Below, one piece after another: positions 1-7,496 of a stretch of DNA of 64,000 nt. The notes beneath the pieces are model-generated. The model had not been told where the DNA came from. It worked only from the letters and a program-made list of their open reading frames with translations, and made no database searches. The stretch lies in the NCBI RefSeq assembly GCF_013373065.1, contig NZ_JABXIN010000003.1:124001-188000 (forward strand). The letters are read 5' to 3'. The position numbers and the translations under genes are program-made. How positions within the stretch are numbered: the first letter of the stretch is position 1; each line of letters starts with the position of its first letter. The stretch comes from Algoriphagus sp. Lineage in GTDB: Bacteria > Bacteroidota > Bacteroidia > Cytophagales > Cyclobacteriaceae.

Positions 1-524
1 ATAAGGCTGGGAATATCGCTCTTGCAAATGCTCCAGGAACAGGTGTGGCTGATGATAAAGCAGTTTATGCTTATGTTCCGAAAATCATTAAGTATTACAT
101 GGATGAAGATCCGATTTTGAACAATGTTCCTACCTATCTCTGCCGAGAAGAGAAAGACCGGCAATATGTATTGGATCATATCGAAGAATTGGTTGTTAAA
201 GAAACCAATGCAGCAGGAGGATACGGGATGCTTATTGGTCCTAAAGCTACCCAAGAGGAACATGCGAAGTTTAAAGAACTAATCAAATCAAACCCTACCA
301 ATTACATCGCTCAACCTACACTTTCTCTTTCCACAGTTCCGACCTTATGCGATGATGGAACTTTGGAAGGACGACATGTGGATCTCAGACCTTACATCCT
401 TTATGGGAATGAGATCGAAGTGATTCCTGGAGCTTTGACACGTGTGGCACTACGAAAAGGCTCCTTAGTCGTCAATAGCTCTCAAGGTGGAGGAAGTAAG
501 GATACTTGGGTTTTATACAATTAA
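1..524 (+). CDS. circularly permuted ATP-grasp protein, C-terminal part (5' end outside window)
   Basis: The reading frame is open from base 3 to the stop at 522-524, so only the last 173 residues are present; a GTG at 45 lies inside the conserved region and is not the start. Visible motifs are a Gly-rich strand (GGYGMLIGP), RHVDLRPY, and the tail [12 protein letters not shown]...[11 protein letters not shown], which are characteristic of the circularly permuted ATP-grasp family (DUF404/DUF407 type). Family members are thought to form amide bonds at the expense of ATP, but the substrate is unknown. It is followed 11 bp later by an alpha-E gene and then by Anbu and transglutaminase-like genes, the usual neighbourhood of this family. 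Family call is firm; the reaction is inference. Confidence 0.9.
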   Translation, partial: KAGNIALANAPGTGVADDKAVYAYVPKIIKYYMDEDPILNNVPTYLCREEKDRQYVLDHIEELVVKETNAAGGYGMLIGPKATQEEHAKFKELIKSNPTNYIAQPTLSLSTVPTLCDDGTLEGRHVDLRPYILYGNEIEVIPGALTRVALRKGSLVVNSSQGGGSKDTWVLYN

Positions 525-535
525 AAAATGAAAAC

Positions 536-1513
536 ATGCTAAGTCGCGTAGCAAACCATATTTATTGGCTGGGTAGATACCTAGAGCGAGCCGAAAATTA
601 CGCTCGATTTATCGATGTCAATTTTAATTTGATGCAGGATCTTCCGGTTGATCTCAAAGAGCAATGGCAGCCCTTAGTTGCTGCAACGGGTGATTGGCAC
701 CTTTACACTACCAAATATTCGGAGTTTGAAAAAAATCAGGTGCTCTATTTCTTGGCCTTTGATCAGGATAATCCCAATTCCATGCTTTCAGCCATTTCCA
801 AGGCTCGGGAGAATGCCCGGATTATTCGGGAGAATTTAAGCAAGGAAACCTGGGAGAAAACCAATCAGCTCTACATGATGATGCAAGAAGGCTGCGATCG
901 AAAAGTTTGGAAAAAGGCAGATCCTCGTTCTTTTTTTGAAAAAATCAAAAACCAGATTCTTCTCATCTACGGTATTGCTGATAGTAGTGTGGCTCGGGTG
1001 GAGGGCTGGTATTTTCGGCAGTTGGGTCAATTCTTAGAAAGGGCTGATAAAACGTCTCGGATTCTCGATGTGAAATACCATATTTTGCTGCCTTCCGGTC
1101 AGGATGTAGGGACTCCTTTGGATTTCTTGCATTGGATGGCTCTATTGAAGTCCGTAACTGGTTTTAATACGTATCGCCGGGTCTATGGAAATATTGACCC
1201 CTTGAATGTGGTTGAATTTTTAGTTCTAAACCGCTATTTCCCAAGATCAATTTATTACTGTTTGAAGGAAGCAGAATCCTGTTTGCATCACATTTCGGGG
1301 AATTTGGATGGTGGGTTTGGAAACCCTGCCGAAAAAGCAGCTGGTGAACTCCGATCCCATTTGGAATTTGCAGAGGTAAGGGAGATTATCGACTTCGGGT
1401 TGCATGAATATTTGGATAATCTTCAAATAAAATTGAATAAGCTATCAGATCTGATTGACAGTACGTACTTTCGGCTTCGGGATAATTATATTTCTCAAAA
1501 TCAAGATCAATAA
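536..1513 (+). CDS. alpha-E domain protein (DUF403)
   Basis: A 325-residue, helix-rich protein beginning MLSRVANHIYWLGRYLERAE, the standard N terminus of alpha-E proteins, so I place the start at the ATG at 536 rather than an upstream non-ATG codon at 506 that would overlap the ATP-grasp gene. Further family marks are repeated RxxxRE-type helices and the ERADKTSRILDVKYH segment near residues 165-190. The biochemical role of alpha-E proteins is not known; they nearly always travel with a circularly permuted ATP-grasp protein and are assumed to work with it. The stop codon overlaps the start of the next gene by one base (TAATG), which implies translational coupling. Confidence 0.9.
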   Translation: MLSRVANHIYWLGRYLERAENYARFIDVNFNLMQDLPVDLKEQWQPLVAATGDWHLYTTKYSEFEKNQVLYFLAFDQDNPNSMLSAISKARENARIIRENLSKETWEKTNQLYMMMQEGCDRKVWKKADPRSFFEKIKNQILLIYGIADSSVARVEGWYFRQLGQFLERADKTSRILDVKYHILLPSGQDVGTPLDFLHWMALLKSVTGFNTYRRVYGNIDPLNVVEFLVLNRYFPRSIYYCLKEAESCLHHISGNLDGGFGNPAEKAAGELRSHLEFAEVREIIDFGLHEYLDNLQIKLNKLSDLIDSTYFRLRDNYISQNQDQ

Positions 1514-2250
1514 TGACTTTCTGCCTCGGCATCAAAACCAAGCAAGGCTTGGTAGGGCTCTCAGATACCCGGATAACCTCTGGAAATGAGACTACCTCTT
1601 CCAAAAAGGTTTTTACAGTTAATCGGGAAAAACACTCCTTTTTTATCATGACGAGCGGGCTGCGGTCTGTTCGGGATAAAGCGATAACTTATTTCTCGGA
1701 AGTGATCGAGCAGCAGGATGAATCCTTTACAAAGCTCTACCATGCCGTCAATGAATTTGGCAATCAGGTCAAAATAGTAGCCAAGGAGGACAAGGAATTC
1801 TTAGAAGAAGCAGGATTGAGTTTTAATTTGTTTTCCATCATTGGAGGACAATTAGAACATGATCATGAGCCAAAGCTTTATTTGTTGTATCCTCAAGGAA
1901 ATTGGATTGAAATAAGGAAAGGAACTCCTTTTGTGATTATTGGAAATACTGGTTTTGGAAACCCTGTATTAAAGCGTTCATTCCATTATGAAGATTCTTT
2001 GGATTACGCCCTGAAATGCGCCTTTTTGGCCTTTGATGCAACTCGGATTTCAGCTAATGATGTGGACTTTCCAATTGATACGGTTGTGCTGAAGAATGAT
2101 GAGTACTTTACTAAAGAGAAACGATTTCAACAGAGTGAATTGGAGCATATATCAACTTTTTGGAATAACCGATTAAAAAGTGCGATTGCAGAACTTCCTG
2201 CTGATATCTTGAGTCAGGCTATTCCTGGGGCGGAGAAGTTCGTGCAGTAA
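1513..2250 (+). CDS. Anbu-type proteasome-like peptidase (Ntn hydrolase)
   Basis: A 245-residue protein starting MTFCLGIKTKQGLVGLSDTR. Removal of Met would expose Thr1, the nucleophile of N-terminal threonine hydrolases; Asp17 in the SDTR motif matches the conserved proteasome Asp, and Lys30/Lys31 lie where the catalytic Lys of the fold is expected, although exact alignment needs checking. Length (about 245) fits Anbu, the ancestral beta-subunit-like family that assembles into open or helical rings in characterised members, and no propeptide precedes Thr. It sits between alpha-E and transglutaminase-like genes, the known company of Anbu. Its substrate is unknown. It could be a peptidase, or act on a product made by the ATP-grasp protein. 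Confidence 0.85.
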   Translation: MTFCLGIKTKQGLVGLSDTRITSGNETTSSKKVFTVNREKHSFFIMTSGLRSVRDKAITYFSEVIEQQDESFTKLYHAVNEFGNQVKIVAKEDKEFLEEAGLSFNLFSIIGGQLEHDHEPKLYLLYPQGNWIEIRKGTPFVIIGNTGFGNPVLKRSFHYEDSLDYALKCAFLAFDATRISANDVDFPIDTVVLKNDEYFTKEKRFQQSELEHISTFWNNRLKSAIAELPADILSQAIPGAEKFVQ

Positions 2251-2262
2251 GCAGAGGGAGGA

Positions 2263-3114
2263 ATGAAGATTCATGTCCAACATTTGACAAACTACCAATA
2301 CACTGAAAAAGTCAGCTTAGGTCTTCATAACCTTTTTTTACTGCCCCAATACAAACCTTATTATCAAATAGAGCATCAAAAAATCAACCTTAATCCAAAG
2401 TCTGTGGATCAGAACTATAGACAGGATTTGGCAGGGAATTGGTTTTTTCAATCCTGGTTTTCGGTGGAAACTGATCAATTTGAAATCGAGACAAATTGGA
2501 TTTTCAAACTCGATCCTTTTAATCCATTTAGTTTCATTATTGAAAGTAACTTCGAACAGTCAGCTTGGAATACAGAACGTCCTATTTTTAATTACAAAGA
2601 GGCAGAATCTTTTTTACAACCCTTTTTGAGCCGAACCGAGTTGGTTGATTACTGGGATCTTCTTTTACCAATCAAAGAAAAATCCACCGGACTAATTGAT
2701 TTTCTTGTCCGATTAACTCAGCAGCTTTATGAGGATTGGCCTCACCTCATTCGGCATGAGCAAAATATTTGGGAACCTTCCTATACATTTTCTGAAAGAA
2801 AAGGATCTTGCCGTGATTTGGCTTTTATGCAAATGGACATGCTTCGCTCCATGGGATTAGCTTGCAGGTTTGTAAGTGGCTATGCCTACAACCCCATGCT
2901 GGATGATGGTCATGAATTACATGCATGGTTGGAAGTTTTTCTACCTGGAGCCGGTTGGGTAGGACTTGACCCAAGTTTGGGGCTTTTTGCTGATCATTAT
3001 TACATACCACTTGCAGCTCATCCAGAGCCTTATGCAACGATGCCTGTGAAAGGGACTTATTTTGGTAGCGCAAGTTCGAAGCTAACTACTCAGGTAGGCA
3101 TCAAGTTGATTTAA
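2263..3114 (+). CDS. transglutaminase-like cysteine protease domain protein
   Basis: A 283-residue protein with the N-terminal beta-domain typical of the 'bacterial transglutaminase-like' family (MKIHVQHLTNYQY) followed by the papain-like core. The catalytic triad is visible: Cys183 in ERKGSCRDLA, His220 in HELHAWLEVF and Asp236 in GWVGLDPS. No signal peptide is seen, so it should be cytoplasmic. It is the last gene of the ATP-grasp/alpha-E/Anbu operon, 12 bp after Anbu. Members of this family are predicted to hydrolyse or transfer peptide amide bonds. Together with the ATP-grasp ligase they suggest a make-and-cut pathway for a peptide tag or storage peptide, which is inference. Confidence 0.9.
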   Translation: MKIHVQHLTNYQYTEKVSLGLHNLFLLPQYKPYYQIEHQKINLNPKSVDQNYRQDLAGNWFFQSWFSVETDQFEIETNWIFKLDPFNPFSFIIESNFEQSAWNTERPIFNYKEAESFLQPFLSRTELVDYWDLLLPIKEKSTGLIDFLVRLTQQLYEDWPHLIRHEQNIWEPSYTFSERKGSCRDLAFMQMDMLRSMGLACRFVSGYAYNPMLDDGHELHAWLEVFLPGAGWVGLDPSLGLFADHYYIPLAAHPEPYATMPVKGTYFGSASSKLTTQVGIKLI

Positions 3115-3118
3115 CCAA

Positions 3119-3892
3119 TCAATTAGCAACTACAGCTAATTTCTCGGGCATTTCGAATAACTCTTCATCCAGCTCATCCTCAGTCAAAACCACGTCTGCA
3201 AAGCTTACCTGACTTCGGATACGCTCGAGAGAATCTCCAACTACAGAATATCCTGTCATTAATCTTGGAAATAGGAGGCCGTTCGCATTTCGGTAATCTT
3301 CATATTTCATCGCCTGGAGGGGTGGATTGGTATTGCCGAAATAAGTGACTTGATAAAGAACCCATTCCAATTGATTGGTTTCTGTATCAACAAGTAGCGT
3401 GTATCGGTTTGCAGGTCCTGAATGGTGACCTTGTTTAAATTTGGCTTCAAAAGCCAAGTAGTTTTCTCCGTTTAAATTCCTATTCTCCACTTTTTCTACG
3501 GTCGCTTCTAAATCAGTTAGAATGTAAGGCATGGAGAAAAAATAAAAGTAGAAGTCATGGTAAAACCGGACGGAAGGACCGCCAAAAGCCTGTCGATTAG
3601 GGCTTATCCAAGCTTTTTCACCATCAAAGCCAATTTGGAAAAATTGACCATCAATTCGAACCTTTCTTGAATGTAAATTGATAAAATAATTCTCTTGGGT
3701 GAGATTGGTTTCATGGAACATGGTAAAGGAAAAGGCTTTAGCATCTACCCATTTACTCCAATCGCCATGTGCATCCAATACTTTTTTGAAGTCTTCGGAC
3801 TGTTCCATGCGGGGATCAGGCTTTTTTTCTTCGCAGGAAACAATCAATAGGGTAATTAGAGTGGTCCAAACCAGTTTGGTTAGTGAATTCAT
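3119..3892 (-). CDS. lipoprotein of unknown function (DUF6503-like)
   Basis: A 257-residue protein with a lipoprotein signal: hydrophobic stretch then a lipobox ending LLIVSC, so it is probably anchored in the outer membrane or facing the periplasm. The body has a pattern like 'FSFTMFHETN...FQIGFDGEKAWISP' and 'KYEDYRNANGLLFP', which resembles a Bacteroidota family of LolA-like lipoproteins, possibly DUF6503; I am not certain of the number. No catalytic motif is evident. It is convergent with the transglutaminase gene, with only 4 bp between the stops, and divergent from the PepSY gene. A near-consensus -7 box (TATCTTTC on the minus strand, 3913-3920) lies about 20 bp before the start. Confidence 0.75.
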   Translation of the reverse strand: MNSLTKLVWTTLITLLIVSCEEKKPDPRMEQSEDFKKVLDAHGDWSKWVDAKAFSFTMFHETNLTQENYFINLHSRKVRIDGQFFQIGFDGEKAWISPNRQAFGGPSVRFYHDFYFYFFSMPYILTDLEATVEKVENRNLNGENYLAFEAKFKQGHHSGPANRYTLLVDTETNQLEWVLYQVTYFGNTNPPLQAMKYEDYRNANGLLFPRLMTGYSVVGDSLERIRSQVSFADVVLTEDELDEELFEMPEKLAVVAN

Positions 3893-3996
3893 AATTGTTC
3901 AATTTCGACATTGAAAGATAAAGACTTTCGATTCTTTTTTCCCTTTCATAGCTTCTTGATCAAGGTCTTTTTGGGGATTTATTTTTTTTTAGAATT

Positions 3997-4048
3997 AGTC
4001 TTAATAATAAAATATTTTGTTTTAATTTTGACCAAGTCTAAATAAGAA
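3997..4048 (+). promoter_or_regulatory. promoter of the PepSY gene flanked by a direct repeat
   Basis: A perfect Bacteroidota -7 box, TAATTTTG, lies at 4023-4030. Two copies of AGTCTWAATAAKAA flank it, at 3997-4010 (near the expected -33 region) and 4035-4048 (at the transcription start). The 38-bp offset and position over the promoter suggest binding sites for a repressor; a metal-responsive regulator such as Fur is a guess based on the PepSY gene it controls. Confidence 0.5.
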
Positions 4049-4055
4049 TAAGAAA

Positions 4056-5285
4056 ATGGCTCGTTCAAATTCTACTTGGAAAACAATTCGAAAAGTATTC
4101 AATGAAATCCACCTATATGCTGGATTGATATCCGGGTTTATCGTGGTTTTGGTTTGTTTTAGTGGGACCATTTATGTGTATAATACTGAGATAAAAGAAT
4201 GGGCTGATTCGGAGCGTTATTTCGTCGAGGAAGCTGGAAATCGCCTTTCCTTAGATGAAATGAAGGCCAATCTAGAATCATCTTTGGGAGGTAAAGCGAC
4301 AGCAGTTTTTGTCCATGATGACTTGGATCGTTCGGTTCAATTTACCGTTTTAAAAGAGGGTGAGAAAGGACGGGGAACGACTTATTTTGTAAATCCTTAC
4401 TCCGGAGAGATTTTAGCCGATAATTCTGAACAGACGAGTGCAGAAAAATTCATGAGAACCCAATTCTCATTGCATCGGTGGCTATTAATCGATCAAATTG
4501 AAGAGCCGATTTTGGAATCCATGAGCAATCGGGATTTGGGTAGGTTGATCAATGGAATTGCTACCTCACTTTTCCTTTTGGGTGTGTTGACAGGGATAGT
4601 CATTTGGGTTCCCCAAAAAGTCAAAAGCTGGAAGCAAGGATTGAAGGTCAAATGGTCAGGGAATTGGAAGCGGATTAATCACGATTTGCATAATACCTTG
4701 GCGTTTTACTCTCTTATTGCCTTGTTTATCATGTCGGCTACCGGTTTGTTTTGGTCATTCCAATGGTACAGGGAAGGTTGGCAGAAGACCTGGGATACCT
4801 ATCAGCCTCCCCGGGAAGAACGAAAAGGAGAGGAAGCTGAAAAAGTGACTCCAGGGCCCGCTTTAGATTTTTCTCTAGATCAAGCATTGGTTCAGGTGAA
4901 TGAAGACCTTTCTTATGATGGGAATGTTAGAATTTCCCTTCCGCAGGATGATTCGCAACCTATTGCTGTTTCTAAATATAGAACAGGCTTTTTTGCAAGG
5001 GCAGGAGCGGATCAACTAGCCTTGAATCAAGCCGATTTGTCGGTTGTGAGTTCAAATCTGTTTTCAGATATGAGTGTTCGACAGCAAATCGGGCGGTCTG
5101 TGAAAAGCCTTCATACAGGGGAGATTTTTGGAGCCTTTACCAAGTTTGTATGGTTCTTAGCTTGCTTGATTGCAACCTCACTTCCTATTACTGGGACTTT
5201 GATTTGGTGGAACAAACGAAAAAAGAAAAGTAAGAAAAGTCGAAATAAGCGAAGGGTGGAGGATCGAGAAGTTCAAATGGCCTGA
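4056..5285 (+). CDS. PepSY-associated TM helix protein (PepSY_TM family)
   Basis: A 409-residue inner-membrane protein. After a short basic N terminus (KTIRKVFNEIHLYAGL) there is a membrane segment at about residues 20-42, a periplasmic part carrying PepSY-like sequence, two further membrane segments around 167-190 and 217-240, a second periplasmic loop, and a last membrane segment near 370-390 followed by a very basic tail. This HLYAGL...TG(T/I) layout is diagnostic of the PepSY_TM family, often found next to siderophore receptors and proposed to act in ferric-siderophore reduction or handling. No receptor gene is next to it here; a two-component system follows 89 bp later with its own operator-like repeats, so the iron link is inference. 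Confidence 0.85.
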   Translation: MARSNSTWKTIRKVFNEIHLYAGLISGFIVVLVCFSGTIYVYNTEIKEWADSERYFVEEAGNRLSLDEMKANLESSLGGKATAVFVHDDLDRSVQFTVLKEGEKGRGTTYFVNPYSGEILADNSEQTSAEKFMRTQFSLHRWLLIDQIEEPILESMSNRDLGRLINGIATSLFLLGVLTGIVIWVPQKVKSWKQGLKVKWSGNWKRINHDLHNTLAFYSLIALFIMSATGLFWSFQWYREGWQKTWDTYQPPREERKGEEAEKVTPGPALDFSLDQALVQVNEDLSYDGNVRISLPQDDSQPIAVSKYRTGFFARAGADQLALNQADLSVVSSNLFSDMSVRQQIGRSVKSLHTGEIFGAFTKFVWFLACLIATSLPITGTLIWWNKRKKKSKKSRNKRRVEDREVQMA

Positions 5286-5313
5286 TATTCCAGTTTGAGC
5301 TTCATTCTTGATT

Positions 5314-5331
5314 TTTTAAGGAAACTTTAAG
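5314..5331 (+). promoter_or_regulatory. tandem half-site, likely operator of the response regulator
   Basis: TTTTAAGGAAACTTTAAG contains two TTTAAG half-sites exactly 11 bp apart, the spacing used by OmpR/PhoB-family regulators. It lies 43 bp before the response regulator start. An almost identical element precedes the efflux pump gene at 7418-7435, so autoregulation plus control of the pump is likely. Confidence 0.6.
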
Positions 5332-5374
5332 CTGAATTACTGCATTTTTCCCAAAATTCCCGAAATTTTAGGGT

Positions 5375-6043
5375 ATGAGAATACTCGTTGTGGAAGACGA
5401 ACCTGGAATTTCAAATTTTCTAAAGCAGGGCTTGGAAGAAGAAAGCTATGCTGTAGATGTTGCTGAAAATGGAAAAGATGGGCTTGATTTAGCACTATCT
5501 GGGGCCTATGACCTTTTGCTTTTAGATTGGATGCTTCCTGGGATGAGCGGAATCGAGCTCACTCGAATTTTTAGAAAGGAGCAGCCATCTACTCCTATCA
5601 TTTTTCTCACGGCGAAAGACACTGTAGATGAAACGGTCTTTGGACTGCAGGCAGGAGCTAATGATTATATCAAAAAACCATTCCATTTTGAGGAATTGCT
5701 GGAGCGGATTCGAGTCCAATTGCGAAAAAGTCCGGCGATTGAACAGGTTTTGGAATTGGGGGATATTAGGATCAATCCTGCTGCACATCAAGTTTGGAAA
5801 AAGGACCAGGAAATAACCTTGACACAAAAGGAATTTGCGCTTTTGGAATATTTAGTGAGCAATAAAAACAGGGTTTGCCGTCGAACTCGAATCATCGAAC
5901 AGGTATGGGATATTCATTTTGAATATAATACTGGTGTGATAGACGTGTATATTAATTCCCTTCGTAAGAAACTGAACTTAAGTAAAGAAGAGGATTATAT
6001 TCAAACAATTCGTGGCGTAGGATATATGGCGAAGGAACCATGA
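5375..6043 (+). CDS. OmpR/CusR-type response regulator
   Basis: A 222-residue two-domain regulator. The receiver domain has the acidic pair in VEDEP, the phospho-acceptor Asp51 (LLLLDWMLPG), the conserved Thr in FLTAKD and Lys in IKKPF. The C-terminal part (about 125-220) is a winged helix of the OmpR type with LTQKEFALLEYL and the terminal TIRGVGYM motif. It overlaps the histidine kinase gene by 4 bp (ATGA), so the pair is translationally coupled. Its place directly before a heavy-metal RND system and the shared 11-bp-spaced repeats at 5314 and 7418 indicate that it activates metal efflux, like CusR or CzcR. Confidence 0.93.
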   Translation: MRILVVEDEPGISNFLKQGLEEESYAVDVAENGKDGLDLALSGAYDLLLLDWMLPGMSGIELTRIFRKEQPSTPIIFLTAKDTVDETVFGLQAGANDYIKKPFHFEELLERIRVQLRKSPAIEQVLELGDIRINPAAHQVWKKDQEITLTQKEFALLEYLVSNKNRVCRRTRIIEQVWDIHFEYNTGVIDVYINSLRKKLNLSKEEDYIQTIRGVGYMAKEP

Positions 6044-7416
6044 GTATTGCATACAAAGAACGGATTGCCCGCCGACTCACTGCTACGACGGCTATGATCA
6101 TATTGGTGGTTTTTGCCATCATTTATGGAGTAGTGAGACTGACTGTCGTTTCTAATATTGACCGGGATTTACAGCTTGAAACTGATGAGCATAAAAGCCA
6201 GATTTTTCTTGTCAATGGTGAAATCCGCTTTATTCATAAAGGGGAATGGCAAGAGGAAGAACACAGTCAATTACAACTAAATCCAATTTTCATAGAGATT
6301 GTTGATGCTGATGGAAACAGTATGGACCGCTCACCCAATTTGCTATCCAACCACTTAAGTTTTTTCCCTGAAAGGGCGGGAAGCGGAGAGGCTTGGACGG
6401 TAAGGGCTGGATCCCGAGAGCTCCGTCAAATGCAAATACCACTTTATAACCAAGGAGCCATTGAGGGGTATTTGTTGGTGGCAAAGTCATTTGAAGATGC
6501 GAGGAAAACACTAAGCAATCTTCGAAATGTACTTTTGGTGCTTTATCCCATGATTTTGATATCCCTCTTTTTAATCATGCGCTATCAAGCGGGACAAAGT
6601 ATTCGGCCGATTCGACAAATCATCCAAAAAACAAATCAAATTACTCAGTCCAATTTGAATGAACGTATCCCCGTTTCCGGTTCTAATGATGAAATCGAAC
6701 AGTTGACACGGTCCATCAATGATTTATTGAATCGCTTGGAGCTCGCCTTAAAGCGGGAAAAACAATTTACTTCAGATGCCTCCCATGAGTTGCGAACCCC
6801 ACTTTCGGTGCTTCGTGGCACTTTGGAAGTGATGATTCGAAAGCCTAGAACGCAGGAAGAGTATCAGCAAAAAGTACAATTATCCTTGAATAGTATCGAT
6901 CGAATGACAGCCACGATCGAGCAGTTGTTAGTATTGGCTAGGGTCGAAAGTGGACAATCCATTGTTTTAGAGGAATTGGATTTATTAGCCTTTTGTGAGG
7001 ATTATGTCTTGCAGAAAAAACTTAATACAGATCGGGAAATAAATTTTCATCCCCAGGTTGGTCATCCCATTTTCCTTAAAACCAATGAAAAATCCCTTCA
7101 AATAATTCTGGATAATCTGGTAGATAATTCCCTTAAATACGCTGATGAATCAAAGCCAGTCGAACTCTTTTTAGGAAAGGATGGGAAGCAGGTTTTTGTA
7201 GAAATTCGGGATTCGGGTCCTGGTATTCCTGAATTGAATCAACAGCGGATATTTGATCCATTTTTCAGAGGAGAGGTGACTTTAGAAAGCAGAAAGCCAG
7301 GAGCTGGTCTGGGACTCGCAATTGTCAAAAAACTCTGCGATGAATTAAATATCCGGATTTCCGTTAAAAGTAAACCCAATCAAGGAAGTCAATTCCGGTT
7401 GGAATGGCATTCTTAA
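6040..7416 (+). CDS. sensor histidine kinase (CusS/CzcS-like)
   Basis: A 458-residue membrane kinase. A membrane helix at about residues 15-37 and another near 163-180 bracket a periplasmic sensor domain of roughly 125 residues; a HAMP linker follows, then the dimerisation domain with phospho-acceptor His249 (DASHELRTPLSVLRG), and an ATPase domain with the N box (LDNLVDNSLKYA), DSGPGIP and GAGLGLAIVKK. All catalytic boxes are intact. The sensor domain has no obvious His- or Cys-rich metal site, so the signal cannot be read directly. Coupling to the response regulator and the downstream pump points to detection of excess periplasmic metal. Confidence 0.92.
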   Translation: MSIAYKERIARRLTATTAMIILVVFAIIYGVVRLTVVSNIDRDLQLETDEHKSQIFLVNGEIRFIHKGEWQEEEHSQLQLNPIFIEIVDADGNSMDRSPNLLSNHLSFFPERAGSGEAWTVRAGSRELRQMQIPLYNQGAIEGYLLVAKSFEDARKTLSNLRNVLLVLYPMILISLFLIMRYQAGQSIRPIRQIIQKTNQITQSNLNERIPVSGSNDEIEQLTRSINDLLNRLELALKREKQFTSDASHELRTPLSVLRGTLEVMIRKPRTQEEYQQKVQLSLNSIDRMTATIEQLLVLARVESGQSIVLEELDLLAFCEDYVLQKKLNTDREINFHPQVGHPIFLKTNEKSLQIILDNLVDNSLKYADESKPVELFLGKDGKQVFVEIRDSGPGIPELNQQRIFDPFFRGEVTLESRKPGAGLGLAIVKKLCDELNIRISVKSKPNQGSQFRLEWHS

Positions 7417-7417
7417 A

Positions 7418-7475
7418 TTTTAAGGAAATCTTAAGAATACTCTAAAGCTAACCTAAGAGAAGGTCAGCATCTTTG
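7418..7475 (+). promoter_or_regulatory. efflux pump promoter with response-regulator box
   Basis: TTTTAAGGAAATCTTAAG at 7418-7435 starts two bases after the kinase stop codon and repeats the operator at 5314-5331 with two half-sites 11 bp apart. A near-consensus -7 box, CATCTTTG, lies at 7468-7475, 32 bp beyond the box, and the pump start codon follows at 7497. The arrangement fits an activator bound upstream of the -33 region. Confidence 0.6.
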
Positions 7476-7496
7476 TTAAGTACAGAGACCTGACCT

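Noticed and set aside
1386..1743. Minus-strand frames opposite the alpha-E/Anbu junction
   Set aside because: They are antisense to two conserved, coupled genes and carry no domain.
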